Positions 35,037 through 45,364 of a stretch of 64,000 nt of DNA are shown here, piece by piece. The translations under genes were made by a program, and so were the position numbers. Source of the DNA: Thermodesulfobacterium thermophilum DSM 1276 (GTDB lineage: Bacteria > Desulfobacterota > Thermodesulfobacteria > Thermodesulfobacteriales > Thermodesulfobacteriaceae); assembly GCF_000421605.1 (NCBI RefSeq), contig NZ_ATXI01000002.1:93795-157794 (forward strand), written 5' to 3'. A model generated the notes under the pieces. It was not told the origin of the DNA. It worked only from the letters and a program-made list of their open reading frames with translations, and did not search any database. Every line of letters begins with the position of its first letter. The first letter of the stretch is position 1.

Positions 35037-38000
35037 TTATACCCCTAAGTATTTGACGCAATGATCAAAATACACTTTGGCCCTTTTCTTAGGTATTTCA
35101 GGAACATCAAAATTGAGAGCCACATATCTTTGCATTAATTTTATCTCATAGATATGTCTATATTTATTTTTTGAATGAATGACACTTTGGCTGTGCCTTC
35201 TGTGTAAATTTAAGCTATCAACGATAAAGGCTATCTTACCTTTTTGAAGTAGTTTAACATAAAAATACCAATCACCTGCTATCTCAAATCTTGCAAGATT
35301 TTTTAACACTTTTTCTTCAAAATCTAACTTTTTAAACAAAACTGCACTTACGTTTGGGATAGTATTTTGGATAGACAAAAAATGGATGATTTCATTGCAG
35401 CCGTCATTAACATAAGATTTTTTCCATTTATATTTGCTTGAAAAAGCTAAATAATGCAGGTAATCATCCGCTATAATCTTGTCTTTTTCATCGATTATCT
35501 TGCTTTGACAATAACTTAACACTACCTCTTCAAATAAATGAAAAGGTTCTATGACTGTTTCTAAAAAAGTTTCTTCACACAAATCATCTGCCTCTGCAAT
35601 CCAGATTATTTCTCCGTTAACCCGTTTTAAACCATTTATCCACTGTTTATAAGGAGATCCAGAGTTTTGTTGATTTACTATCAAATCTATCTCTAAAACA
35701 CTTGGTGCTATATCCTCTATATATTTTTTTACGATTTCAACACTTTTATCGTTAGAAGCATCATCTAAAAATATGATTTCATAGATAGGATAGTTTTGCT
35801 TGAGTATAGAGTCTAAACGTTTTTTTATGTAGTGTGCATAGTTATAGTTAGGAATAATGACTGAAACCTTAAAAAATCTATCTCCAAACAAACTTAACAA
35901 ATCATACACATAGTTTTTAAAGGAAAAATCAAACGTATTTTTTAGACAGTTTAGACCTATTTTCGACTTGGCGATCTGTTTTATTTTACCATATAAAGCC
36001 TCAGGGTTTTCTCTCTCAACCAACACCTCTTCACTCAGGCATTCTACAAAACCTCCGCTATCTTTAAAAGCAACCACCGGCAACCCACACATCAAAGCCT
36101 CTATCAGAGTAGAAGGGAAAGGATCTTCTCTTGAGGAAAGCAGGTATAGATCTGAGGCAAGGTAGTAGCGTATTACCTCATCAGCAAACGGAATTACTTT
36201 TAAATTTGAAAGATGTGAATATTTATTATCAAGTAGCTTCTGACTGTTTAAATCTAAGTTTCCTACCCAAACAAAATAAAAGTTGCTGTCTTTCTCTTTT
36301 TCTGCTAAAGAAGCAACTTCTAAGAATAGGTCAAAACCCTTTCTGTAGTCTCCATATCCTACTCCTAACACCATAAAGGTAGATTCAGGAAGTTTTAATT
36401 CTTCAAAAACATTTTTCCTTATTTTTTCTTTTTCTGGTTTAAGCTGTTTTATAACTTTTTCATAGTAACATCCTTGGGGTCTATATACACACTTTTCCTC
36501 TGGAAATTTTATACCAAAACTTTGCTCGATTTTCAATTTGTTATATCTTGCAGGAAAAACAAAGTAATCACCATGGAGGGCTATATTCTTTAGTTTGTCA
36601 CTCAATTTATACTGATTAATTAGCCACGGTAATTCGTGAATTAAAGAAATTACCTTAAAACCGCAGGATTTTAGAGCAAAAACGGCATCTCCTGTCACAA
36701 CTGTATTACATATGGCTTTTTTAAAACCTTCTTTAAATAATTTTTTACCTAATTCTCTGATTTTTTGCCAACTTTGTTCTCCGTCATACATCATATCTGC
36801 TACTTTAGAATATTCCTCTATGAATTTTCCATCGTATTTCCATAAAATTAATGCTACATGATATTTAAACCGCTCTTTTAACTCTTTTAAAAAATATAAA
36901 GTAAGAATTTGTGCACCATGTGGATAGGCATCATGTCCAACAAAGACGATTTTTTTTGCCCCTTCGATCTCAGACTCAACCAAAGCTTGATAAGTAGCCT
37001 CTAAATAACCAAATCCATGTTTTCTATCAGGCTCTAAGTATGCACCCTCTGCCCATTCGTTCCAAGCATTTATAAAGATGAATCTTTCCTCTTCAGGAAA
37101 ATTTTCTCTTGTATACTTTATTAAATATTTCAACCATTTTTTATACTTTTCAGGAGTTGAATCATGAATAACTACTCCTCTACCTGGTCTTCTTGACTCA
37201 TTATCCCAAGAAGGACAAATTCCTCTAAACTTTCTATAAGGAACTTTTTTAAGAGAAAAGGAAAGTTCGATGAGTTCGTCATACTCAAAAATTTTCCCCT
37301 GATAGTCTGGGTTTATGATGGTATATTTTGAGTTTCTTGGGGTTAACGGATAGGTATTTGGAGGATAGTCTACTGCACAATCAAACCCAAATTCCTCAGG
37401 ATTTATATGTTTAAAAGAATGCACACATAGTAGATATAAGTCTTCGGCAATTCCTTTTTTTCTACACCAATTTTTCCATCTTTCTGCAGTTTCCTTTACA
37501 TTAGGGAAAAGCTCTGGTCTATAAACGACCAACATAGGTTTATCTTTTACCCTAATATATCTTTCATCCATAAAATACTTTGCGCAATCTTTGATAAACT
37601 CTATATCATCCTCTGGACTGTGTTGTTGTTTGATTAAAATCTCATGGTCTAATCCATCCCAGGTCCGCGTCCAGTTTTCGTTTGCCCAGTGAATACAAAA
37701 TTTAAAATCAATCTCCTTATGTTTTAAAAATAAATCTATCGGAGTTCTCAAAAGTTTCTTACCTTTAAACCAGTAATGATGAAAAACGAACCCATAGATT
37801 CCATAATTTTTTGCAATTTCTACCTGTTTTTTAATGTTCTCTACAAGCCTAAGGTCATAGAAACCTAAATACACTGGGAGCCTTGGTTAATAGTGCCCGA
37901 TAAACTGAGGGAAACACTTGGTTACATTTGTCCATTCTGTGAACCCTTCTTCCCAAAATACATCATTCTCATGAATGGGATGAAATTGGGGTAAATAAAA

Positions 38001-38123
38001 AGCCAACAACTTAATGTCTGTTAAAACAGGTTCATGAGGTGTATACCCTACATGAGTAGGTATTTCAGATAGCTTTCGCGAAAGGATAAAAAGTTGTTCA
38101 AAGTATTCTCTAATTAACCTCAT
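35037..38123 (-). pseudogene. WbsX-GT4-GT2 fusion interrupted by an in-frame TAA
   Basis: Read as one frame it gives a 1028-codon glycosyltransferase with a single stop codon at 37887-37889. The N-terminal piece ends CFPQFIGHY, then TAA, then PRLPVYLGFYDL; the paralogue at 32419 has GHYQPHLP at this point, so a CAA to TAA change broke the gene. The rest encodes the WbsX domain (FCIHWANENWTRTWDG, NAWNEWAEGAYLEPDR), a GT4 domain (VFVGHDAYPHGAQIL, ALMCGLPVVAFKDSGG) and a C-terminal GT2 domain (VSVIIPNYNYAHYIKKRLDS, WIAEADD). A GTG at 37872 could restart translation and give a 945-residue protein lacking the first piece. Confidence 0.82.
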
Positions 38124-38177
38124 ACTTTATAAGTATCGGAAGAAACATATCTTTATTTAAAAATAAACTCGCAAAAA

Positions 38178-39482
38178 TTAAAAAAATTGTTTTTTTTCTT
38201 TTTTCAGCATATTAAGTATTTTATTCAACTCAACTAACTTTTCAACCAAAATATCATTAACAGACTGTAAGGAAAAATACTGTAGTCTGACTTTTATTGA
38301 CCTTATACCTTGAATATCATCTTGGCTACGGGGCCATATCTGAGGGTCATCGTGTAAGAAAATCCAGAAATTTTTGTCTATATTATAACCATTGTGCAGT
38401 AAGTTTTCTGTAAGATCTATTACCTTACCATTTTTTAAACACCCCTCTACCCTTTCTATCTTAATTCCACAACGCTTATTTAAGGGGTCGAACCTAAAGT
38501 TTTTTACATTTTCAGGCAGTTCGAACACAAACTCCTGGATATAACTATATGGTTTTACTTCACCTATAATAGAATTTTCTTCGGTAAACCCTGTTTCTAT
38601 ATCTATAAAAACCTGAAAAAAATATTTTTTGTCTGATATCCATTCATATATCACTGCTTGCTCTTTTATAAGACTTTCGTATAGATTTCTCCATTCATCA
38701 AACTTTTTCTCAAGTTCTAAGCTTAATTTAGCCTCACCTTTTGCTAACCTCTCCAGAGTATATCCAAGCTCTTTAATAAAATCTGGAGTATTTTCTGGTA
38801 AATCTGAAAGTTGAAAATTAAATTTTTTTAGCTTTTTGTCTAAAAATCCCAACATGTCTTTATTTCTTAAAAACTCTATGCCAAATTTTGATTGAACTTT
38901 GTCCAACTCATCTTTTGGATTATTTATCAACTTTTCATAGCTCACAAAAACCCTTCTAAACATCCTGCTGTTTAATTCAGCATAAAGGTTGTATTTTGCC
39001 CATAAAAACAATCCATAACCTATAGAAAAACCATCTCTCTTAAACAGAGAAAAACTAACTTCTAAAGGGTTCCTGTAGGGAATTATTATCAAGGGTTCTA
39101 TCTCAAGTCTATAAAACACCTCTTCCCAAAAGGGGAATAAAACACAAAGACGAGGGTCTTTTATGCAAAAGATTTCCTCAGATTCATATTCCTCTTTTAT
39201 TATCTCTATAGCTTCTTTAATGTATTCTTCTTTGTCAGAAAAGTTAAAAAAAATATCTAAACCTAAAGGGGTTAGATCATCCCAGGTTGTTCCCAATTTC
39301 GGCATTAATTTAGTCTCATTGAATAAAGTTATTTTCTCATTCTCAAAAAATCCTTTAGGATTATCTTTTGCTGGTTTAAGCAAAGTTTTGCCTGCTTTTA
39401 TTCCTAAGTGATGTAGTAAACCTGCCAGGGCACTGGTTCCACTTCTGTGCATACCCAAAATACAAATTACTCTTCTCTTCAA
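38178..39482 (-). CDS. PAPS-dependent sulfotransferase
   Basis: A 434-aa protein with sulfotransferase fold. ICILGMHRSGTSALAGLLHH is the 5'-phosphosulfate loop, KDPRLCVLFPFW and IIPYRNPLEVSFSLFKRDGF form the 3'-phosphate-binding part. The C-terminal about 170 residues have a beta-rich region of unknown function. It lies between a methyltransferase gene and a WbsX gene, with a CysC APS kinase two genes upstream supplying PAPS, so it most likely sulfates the surface polysaccharide. Family firm; acceptor unknown. Confidence 0.85.
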   Translation of the reverse strand: MKRRVICILGMHRSGTSALAGLLHHLGIKAGKTLLKPAKDNPKGFFENEKITLFNETKLMPKLGTTWDDLTPLGLDIFFNFSDKEEYIKEAIEIIKEEYESEEIFCIKDPRLCVLFPFWEEVFYRLEIEPLIIIPYRNPLEVSFSLFKRDGFSIGYGLFLWAKYNLYAELNSRMFRRVFVSYEKLINNPKDELDKVQSKFGIEFLRNKDMLGFLDKKLKKFNFQLSDLPENTPDFIKELGYTLERLAKGEAKLSLELEKKFDEWRNLYESLIKEQAVIYEWISDKKYFFQVFIDIETGFTEENSIIGEVKPYSYIQEFVFELPENVKNFRFDPLNKRCGIKIERVEGCLKNGKVIDLTENLLHNGYNIDKNFWIFLHDDPQIWPRSQDDIQGIRSIKVRLQYFSLQSVNDILVEKLVELNKILNMLKKEKKQFF

Positions 39483-39493
39483 CTCTTACTCCC

Positions 39494-41638
39494 TTAAATT
39501 TTTACAGCTTTGATAAAAGCTATGTCTGTTCTCCCAATCCCACGAACTATTGAAAAATCAGATATTATAAAATCCTCTTTATTAATCTCTAACAAAACAT
39601 CCTCTATAGTCCCATGTGTAGAAGTGTCCTCTACAACCTTACCTTCCGAATAATTCCATACCAAATTTTTGTTAGGAATTAAATCGATAGTAAGCAACAA
39701 GCTTCCACCTGGTTTAATTACCTGTCCGATATTTTTTATTATATACCTTCTTTTAATACTTGGAATATGTTCTAAAGTAGACACCGAATATACTATATCA
39801 ACCTTTTCATCATCTTTATTTATTATTTTATCTATGTATAAGGCATCGATGTTAAAAGATTTTATAGTTTTATCAAAGAGAGAATAGTCCAAAAAGCCCC
39901 ACTCGCTTTTTATTTTATTCGGATCAACCTGAGTTTCGTGATTGTCGATTGTTATCACATCAAACCCCTTTTTAGAAAAGTATAGTGGTAGTGGGTTTAC
40001 ACCTGCACCTATTTCTAAAACTCTTTTTTTCTCACCCTGCATATTTTCAACCTGTTCCACAATATAAGGATATTCGTAAAAACGAGATTTTGTTTCCGTA
40101 AACCATCCAAAAGAATCAAAAGAAAGCTGAATTATTTCACGCAGGACCTTTCGATTAGGACAAGTATACAGGTAATATACCGTTTCTATAAATAAATCCA
40201 GATCAACAACTTCTTTGTTTTTCATCTTAGCTAATATTATTGAAGTATCTCTATACGACCCTATATGTTTGATTGAAGCTACTTTATGGTTTCTTTTAAG
40301 TGTTTCTGTGATAGGCTCATAATAAAAAGTAATGTCAGAGGTATATAAAGGTGAAGAATCATAGCCTTCTACTATAAGCACATCTTCTGTGAGTTCGACC
40401 AATTTACTGACAAAATTAAGATACTGTTCATATGTAGGTTGATGGATAAGTACTGCTCCACAGTATACTAAGTCATATCTTTGGCCTTCAAAATTTAAAC
40501 GATTAAAATCTCCAGCTATAAAATTCCAATCTGTACGCTTTTTTCTTGCTATTTTTATAGCCTCCTCTGATATGTCAATCCCTGTATAGTTTTCACATTC
40601 TGCCATACAACTTAATTCCAAGTCTCCACATCCAACATCAAGGATCTGTTTATTTCCATAAAAATAAAAAAAAGGATATAATATCTTTCTTCTTGTCTCT
40701 AAATTTTCCCCTCTACTTCCTATGCCTGAACCTATGTCTTCAAATCTTTGATATCTATACTCCCAAAAAATTTTATTATCAAAATTTTTCTTTCTAAAAA
40801 GAGAAATAAGTTCATTAGCCTTTTTGATCGACTGATCAATCTTAGGTATACTTAAAAACTCTATAAAACCATGACAATCTAATTTTTTATGATAATGTAA
40901 AACTTTAGGAGATGAAAAACTATCTTCATCGTATGCGTTCAAATCTAAGTGTATAGGGAAATTATACTCTACAGGAATTAACTCATAAGGAAATTCTGAT
41001 TTCATCAATGACAAACAAAAACTTATTTGATCGATATGAATAAAATATCTTCCTAAAAGTGTTTGATATTTGATCAAATCGGAAGCAATTTTTGTCCAAG
41101 AAGTATATAAAGTATCTAAATATTTAGAAGGTATTATGTAAAAACCTCCATTCCAGTTCGTATCAAAGGTTAATTCATTTGAATGGGAGGTGTTTGTTAG
41201 GTTAGGCTTTTTCTTTATATCAAATTCTTGTCTAAGCTTTTCTAAAATTTCAAGAGGAGGATTAGGAAGGTCTACCACTTTTCCTCTAATAAGTTGAGAT
41301 GAAGATTCTATGAAATCTCTAACATTATCGGCAAAGGCTATGTCTGTGTCTAACAAAACTACCAACTCTGCGGTTTTTAGATACTCATTTTCAAGCTGTC
41401 TAAGTTTATTACAATATCGGGGTAGTTTATAATCTATGGGTTTAACTTCATGTACTTCCAAGGTAAGCTTCTCTACAAACTCAATAAAATCCTTATCTAC
41501 TCCTTATACAACGTGAACGACAATTTCTTCAGGTTTTGCTGTTTTAGATTTTAATAACGTAGCTATTAAATTAAGAGTTTGAATGTAAAAAATCGGGTCA
41601 GCATCTACCACAAAGGAAAAACAAACCTTTTTCTTCAT
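39494..41638 (-). pseudogene. GT-A-like/dual methyltransferase gene with in-frame TAA
   Basis: The frame starts at 41638, where its ATG overlaps the cysC stop as ATGA, and reads MKKKVCFSFVVDADPIFYIQ on to EEIVVHVV before TAA at 41504-41506. It resumes in frame with GVDKDFIEFVEKL and continues for about 670 codons. The domains are a glycosyltransferase-like part (VVLLDTDIAFADN), one SAM methyltransferase (ILDVGCGDLELSC, GIDISEEAIKIARKK) and a second (VLEIGAGVNPLPLYFSKKGF). Without the stop it would be a 714-aa protein. A TTG at 41461 or an upstream near-start might restart it. Confidence 0.78.
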
Positions 41639-42174
41639 TTCTGTATAATCCTCCTCAAAACTCTATCTACACATTCCTCTATACTCTCTTTTTCTGTTTT
41701 TAAGTGGACATCTGGTTTGTCTGGGACTTCATATGGATCATCTATACCTGTAAAATTCTTTATCAGACCAAGCCGTGCTTTTTTGTACAATCCCCTTGTA
41801 TCTCTTTTTTCGCATACTTCTATAGAAGTATCTACAAATACCTCCATAAACTCTCCTTCTTCAAACATCTTTCTTACTTCTTCTCTATCCTTTCTATACG
41901 GAGAAACTAAAGCACATATAACTATATACCCCTGATCTACAAGGTCTTTGGCAATTTTGGCAACCCTTAATACATTTTCTCTTCTGTCTTCTCGAGAAAA
42001 ACCTAAGTCTTTTGAAATGGTCTTCCTTACCTCATCTCCATCAAACAGACGAACTTTAAAGTTCTCTCTTACAAGGACTTCATATAATCTTTTACTGATT
42101 GTCGTCTTGCCTGCACACGGAAGCCCGGTAAACCAGACGCACAACCCTTTATTTTCCTTAAAATAAGCACTCAT
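41635..42174 (-). CDS. cysC: Adenylyl-sulfate kinase
   Basis: APS kinase, 179 aa, phosphorylating APS to PAPS. FTGLPCAGKTTISKRLYEVL is the P-loop, RLFDGDEVRKTISKDLGFSR the DGD element, and FVDTSIEVCEKRDTRGLYKK the substrate lid. It leads the minus-strand operon with the GT/methyltransferase gene and the sulfotransferase, which argues for making PAPS for glycan sulfation and not for assimilation. No ATP sulfurylase is in the window. Confidence 0.95.
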   Translation of the reverse strand: MSAYFKENKGLCVWFTGLPCAGKTTISKRLYEVLVRENFKVRLFDGDEVRKTISKDLGFSREDRRENVLRVAKIAKDLVDQGYIVICALVSPYRKDREEVRKMFEEGEFMEVFVDTSIEVCEKRDTRGLYKKARLGLIKNFTGIDDPYEVPDKPDVHLKTEKESIEECVDRVLRRIIQK

Positions 42175-42360
42175 CCATAAACCCTCTGTTAAAAAAGATA
42201 TCTACACAATTATGTTTTTAAAATTATACCAACCACTATACCTTATCGGTTATAATCTTTCAACAGTTAAAACTTAGGGCACCAATAGGTATACCCTAAA
42301 ACCAAAAATACAGTATACTTCAAATAAAGTTTGGTTCAAAAAACCAAAGAGGGGATCCAT

Positions 42361-42747
42361 ATGAAGGTAGTGATCCTTGCCGGGGGATTAGGCACAAGGC
42401 TTGCCGAAGAAACTCATCTCAAGCCCAAACCCATGGTAGAAATCGGAGGGAAACCCATCCTGTGGCACATCATGAAAATCTACTCAGCCTACGGAATAAA
42501 CCACTTCATCATCTGCTGTGGATACAAAGGTCATATCATCAAAGAATTCTTTGCCAACTACTTCATCCATACCTCAGATATAACGATAGACCTAAAGTCT
42601 AATCAACTGGTAGTCCATAACTCTCAGGTTGAACCCTGGACCGTGACCTTGGTTGACACAGGAGAGTTTACCCAAACAGGGGGCAGGCTTAAAAGGGTTG
42701 CTAAATACTTGGAAGGAGAAGAAATCTTCTGTTTTACCTACGGAGAC
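42361..42747 (+). repeat. rfbF 5' repeat, copy 2
   Basis: Near-identical to 30652-31038 in the same orientation. The sharp drop in identity after residue 129 marks a likely recombination or gene-conversion boundary. Confidence 0.85.
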
Positions 42748-43086
42748 TGTCTAAGCGACGTAAACATTTTAGAGGAAATAGCTTTCCATAAAAAACATGG
42801 CAAACTTGCTACTTTTCTTTCTGTTAAAGCCCCTCCAAGGTTTAACTCACCTTTTGAACCTGGTAGCTGGATAAGTGGGGGCTTTTTTGTACTTTCTTAC
42901 AAAGTGTTGGAACTGATAGAAGGAGACCATACTGACTGGAATGACATTACCAAACTTTTAGCTAACCAAGGAGAACTTGTGCCTTACACCTATACAGGAT
43001 TTTGGTACTCTATGGAAACCCTTGCAGACAAACTCTATTTAGATGACCTCTGGAAAAGCGGTGCTCCCCCTTGGAAGGTCTGGTAA
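42361..43086 (+). CDS. RfbF-like nucleotidyltransferase lacking the EKP motif
   Basis: A 241-aa paralogue of RfbF. The first 129 residues match the gene at 30652 at all but five positions, including the [20 protein letters not shown] signature. The second half diverges and is about 14 residues shorter: where RfbF has [17 protein letters not shown], this has FNSPFEPGSWISGG, so the EKP lysine is gone. It may be inactive, regulatory or of altered sugar specificity. GAGGGG precedes the ATG. It converges with the epimerase gene, overlapping by 52 bp. Confidence 0.82.
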   Translation: MKVVILAGGLGTRLAEETHLKPKPMVEIGGKPILWHIMKIYSAYGINHFIICCGYKGHIIKEFFANYFIHTSDITIDLKSNQLVVHNSQVEPWTVTLVDTGEFTQTGGRLKRVAKYLEGEEIFCFTYGDCLSDVNILEEIAFHKKHGKLATFLSVKAPPRFNSPFEPGSWISGGFFVLSYKVLELIEGDHTDWNDITKLLANQGELVPYTYTGFWYSMETLADKLYLDDLWKSGAPPWKVW

Positions 43087-44003
43087 ATCTGCTTGTGTTC
43101 TTTATACCAATCTACCGTCCTTTTTAATCCCTCTTCCAAGGAGATCTTAGGATACCAATTAATCTCCTTTTTTAACTTATCGACCTTAGCTTGTAGATAC
43201 ATCGTTTGGTTAAAATCATAAGAAATTTCACCCAAGCCCAACCCCATCGATGGATCTATTAAATCTCTTATCTGTTCTACAATACTCTTTATCTGATGGA
43301 CCTTACCAGAACCTAAGTTAAAAACCCCCTGAACCTTTTCAGAAACAGCCACCCTATAAATCGCCTCTACCACATCCTCTACATAAAGATAATCCCATTT
43401 TTGCTCTCCCTTGGTAAGGGCTGGTTTTTCCCTGTTAAGCAAACTCAGGATCACATAAGAAATCAAGGAAGAAGGATTGTCTGCAGGACCATAGACCCCA
43501 AACAAACGCAACCAGACAAACCTCATACCATACAACTCGCAAAGTCTTTGGGCTAACATCCCGGTACACAACTTGGTTAAACCATAAAGAGTAACAGGCT
43601 TAGGGCAAAACTCCTCGTCGATCGGTTCGTTATACACCCCATATTCAGCCTGAGAACCTAACCCTACAAACACCTGGCAATTGGAATTTTTTAGCACCTT
43701 TAACAAGGTTAGCGTTCCCATAAGATTTTGTATCTGTTCTGGACTGTTAAAATCCCTGTTCTTTACCCCACTCCATCCAAGATGAAAAGCCACAGAAGGA
43801 TTAAACCCTTGAATTTCTAATTCTACCTTCTCAATCTCTTTGAAATCTCCATAGATAAGCTTCATCTTAGAAACTACATCCTTAATCCTCCAAAGATTAC
43901 TATCATGTCTGATTAAAACAGCAACCTCCCAGCCTTCTTTTGCCAATCTCTTTACCAGATGACTTCCTATAAATCCTGTAGCCCCGGTTACAAAAGCTCT
44001 CAT
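43035..44003 (-). CDS. NAD-dependent sugar epimerase/dehydratase
   Basis: A 322-aa extended short-chain dehydrogenase. AFVTGATGFIGSHLVKRLAK is the Rossmann loop; LGSQAEYGVYNEP and TLYGLTKLCTGML supply the Ser and Tyr-x3-Lys; WLRLFGVYGPADNPSSLI is a substrate segment. It resembles CDP-abequose/paratose synthases and other 4-ketoreductases, and sits beside CDP-sugar genes, which suggests reduction of CDP-4-keto-6-deoxyglucose-type sugars. The last about 17 codons overlap the convergent rfbF-like gene. Confidence 0.82.
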   Translation of the reverse strand: MRAFVTGATGFIGSHLVKRLAKEGWEVAVLIRHDSNLWRIKDVVSKMKLIYGDFKEIEKVELEIQGFNPSVAFHLGWSGVKNRDFNSPEQIQNLMGTLTLLKVLKNSNCQVFVGLGSQAEYGVYNEPIDEEFCPKPVTLYGLTKLCTGMLAQRLCELYGMRFVWLRLFGVYGPADNPSSLISYVILSLLNREKPALTKGEQKWDYLYVEDVVEAIYRVAVSEKVQGVFNLGSGKVHQIKSIVEQIRDLIDPSMGLGLGEISYDFNQTMYLQAKVDKLKKEINWYPKISLEEGLKRTVDWYKEHKQIYQTFQGGAPLFQRSSK

Positions 44004-44129
44004 CTTTAATGCTGTCTTTTCTATTATTTTAGCTTAGAATAGCCTCTCCTTTGTCAACCGTCAACCAAAAACCTTGAAGATTTTTTAATTACCTTAAACA
44101 AAATATATTTTTCAAACAAACTCAAAAAG

Positions 44130-44157
44130 TTGCAAAAAACTAAAAAAGAAGTATACT
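44130..44157 (+). promoter_or_regulatory. Promoter of trpBA-aroB
   Basis: TTGCAA and TATACT are spaced by 16 bp. The -10 ends only 11 bp before the trpB ATG, so transcription would start about 4-5 bases before the codon, giving an almost leaderless mRNA. Confidence 0.5.
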
Positions 44158-44168
44158 ATCAAACCAAG

Positions 44169-45359
44169 ATGAAGATTCCTAACCGGAAAGGATATTTTGG
44201 GAAGTTTGGAGGAAGGTTTGTCCCTGAGACCTTAATTCCCCTTCTTTACGACCTGGAAAAGGCTTATCTTAAAGTAAAAAAAGATCCCTCTTTTTGGAAA
44301 GAATGGCAATACCTTCTTAAGGAATATGCCGGGAGACCAACCCCTCTATATTTTGCCCAAAATCTTTCCTCTTACCTTGGGAAAAAGATCAAAATCTACT
44401 TAAAAAGAGAAGACCTTCTTCATACCGGAGCCCACAAAATCAACAACACCATCGGTCAGGTTCTTCTGGCTAAGAGGATGGGTAAAAACCGGATCATTGC
44501 TGAAACAGGAGCAGGACAGCACGGGGTAGCTACAGCCACTGCCTGTGCGCTTTTAGGCCTAAATTGTGTGGTCTACATGGGGGCTAAAGACACTGAAAGG
44601 CAAAAATTAAACGTCTTCAGGATGAAGCTTTTAGGAGCAGAAGTAGTCCCTGTCTATTCTGGTACTCAAACCTTAAAAGACGCCATAAACGAAGCCCTGA
44701 GAGATTGGGTTACTAACGTAACCTCTACTTTATACGTAATCGGCTCAGTGGTAGGGCCTCATCCTTACCCTATGATGGTAAGAGATTTCCAAAGTATTAT
44801 CGGGCTTGAGATAAAAAAACAGATCCTAAAAAAAGAAGGACGTCTCCCTGATTTAGTGCTTGCCTGTGTAGGAGGAGGATCTAATGCCATGGGGACTTTT
44901 TATCCCTTTAGGCAGGACCTTCAGGTAAGACTTGTCGGGGTTGAAGCAGCAGGAGAAGGCTTACATACAGACCATCATTCAGCTACCTTAGCTGTAGGAG
45001 AACCAGGGGTCTTACATGGGATGCTTACCTATCTACTTCAGGATAGGGTAGGGCAGATAAAAGGAGCTCACTCTATAGCCCCTGGGCTTGATTATCCAGG
45101 AGTAGGGCCTGAACATGCCTATTTTAAAGATACAGGCAGGGCTGAGTATGTCTCGGTTACCGATGAAGAAGCCCTTGAGGCCTTTCAACTACTTTCTGAA
45201 AAAGAAGGCATCATCCCTGCGTTAGAGTCCGCCCATGCAGTAGCTTATCTTTTAAAAATTGCTAAAGACCTCCCTAAAGACACCATCGTGGTGATAACCC
45301 TTTCTGGAAGAGGAGATAAAGACGTTGCCTCTGTAAGAGAATACTTGGAAGGGAACTAA
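44169..45359 (+). CDS. trpB: Tryptophan synthase beta chain
   Basis: PLP enzyme condensing indole and serine. [20 protein letters not shown] is the usual TrpB1 N-terminus, [20 protein letters not shown] holds the PLP lysine, and [13 protein letters not shown] the phosphate loop. Length from ATG 44169 (396 aa) is normal; an earlier TTG at 44130 would fall within the promoter. No ribosome site precedes the ATG. It is followed two bases later by trpA. The rest of the trp operon (trpEDCF) is absent. Confidence 0.95.
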   Translation: MKIPNRKGYFGKFGGRFVPETLIPLLYDLEKAYLKVKKDPSFWKEWQYLLKEYAGRPTPLYFAQNLSSYLGKKIKIYLKREDLLHTGAHKINNTIGQVLLAKRMGKNRIIAETGAGQHGVATATACALLGLNCVVYMGAKDTERQKLNVFRMKLLGAEVVPVYSGTQTLKDAINEALRDWVTNVTSTLYVIGSVVGPHPYPMMVRDFQSIIGLEIKKQILKKEGRLPDLVLACVGGGSNAMGTFYPFRQDLQVRLVGVEAAGEGLHTDHHSATLAVGEPGVLHGMLTYLLQDRVGQIKGAHSIAPGLDYPGVGPEHAYFKDTGRAEYVSVTDEEALEAFQLLSEKEGIIPALESAHAVAYLLKIAKDLPKDTIVVITLSGRGDKDVASVREYLEGN

Positions 45360-45364
45360 GCTTG

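Noticed and set aside
37887..41506. Stop-codon reassignment (TAA as sense)
   Set aside because: TAA ends many genes in the window (for example rpmE and prfA), so reassignment is impossible; the two internal TAAs are mutations or errors.
43035..43086. Frameshift at the rfbF-like/epimerase overlap
   Set aside because: Both proteins end plausibly and the genes are convergent; a 52-bp overlap fits the compact genome.
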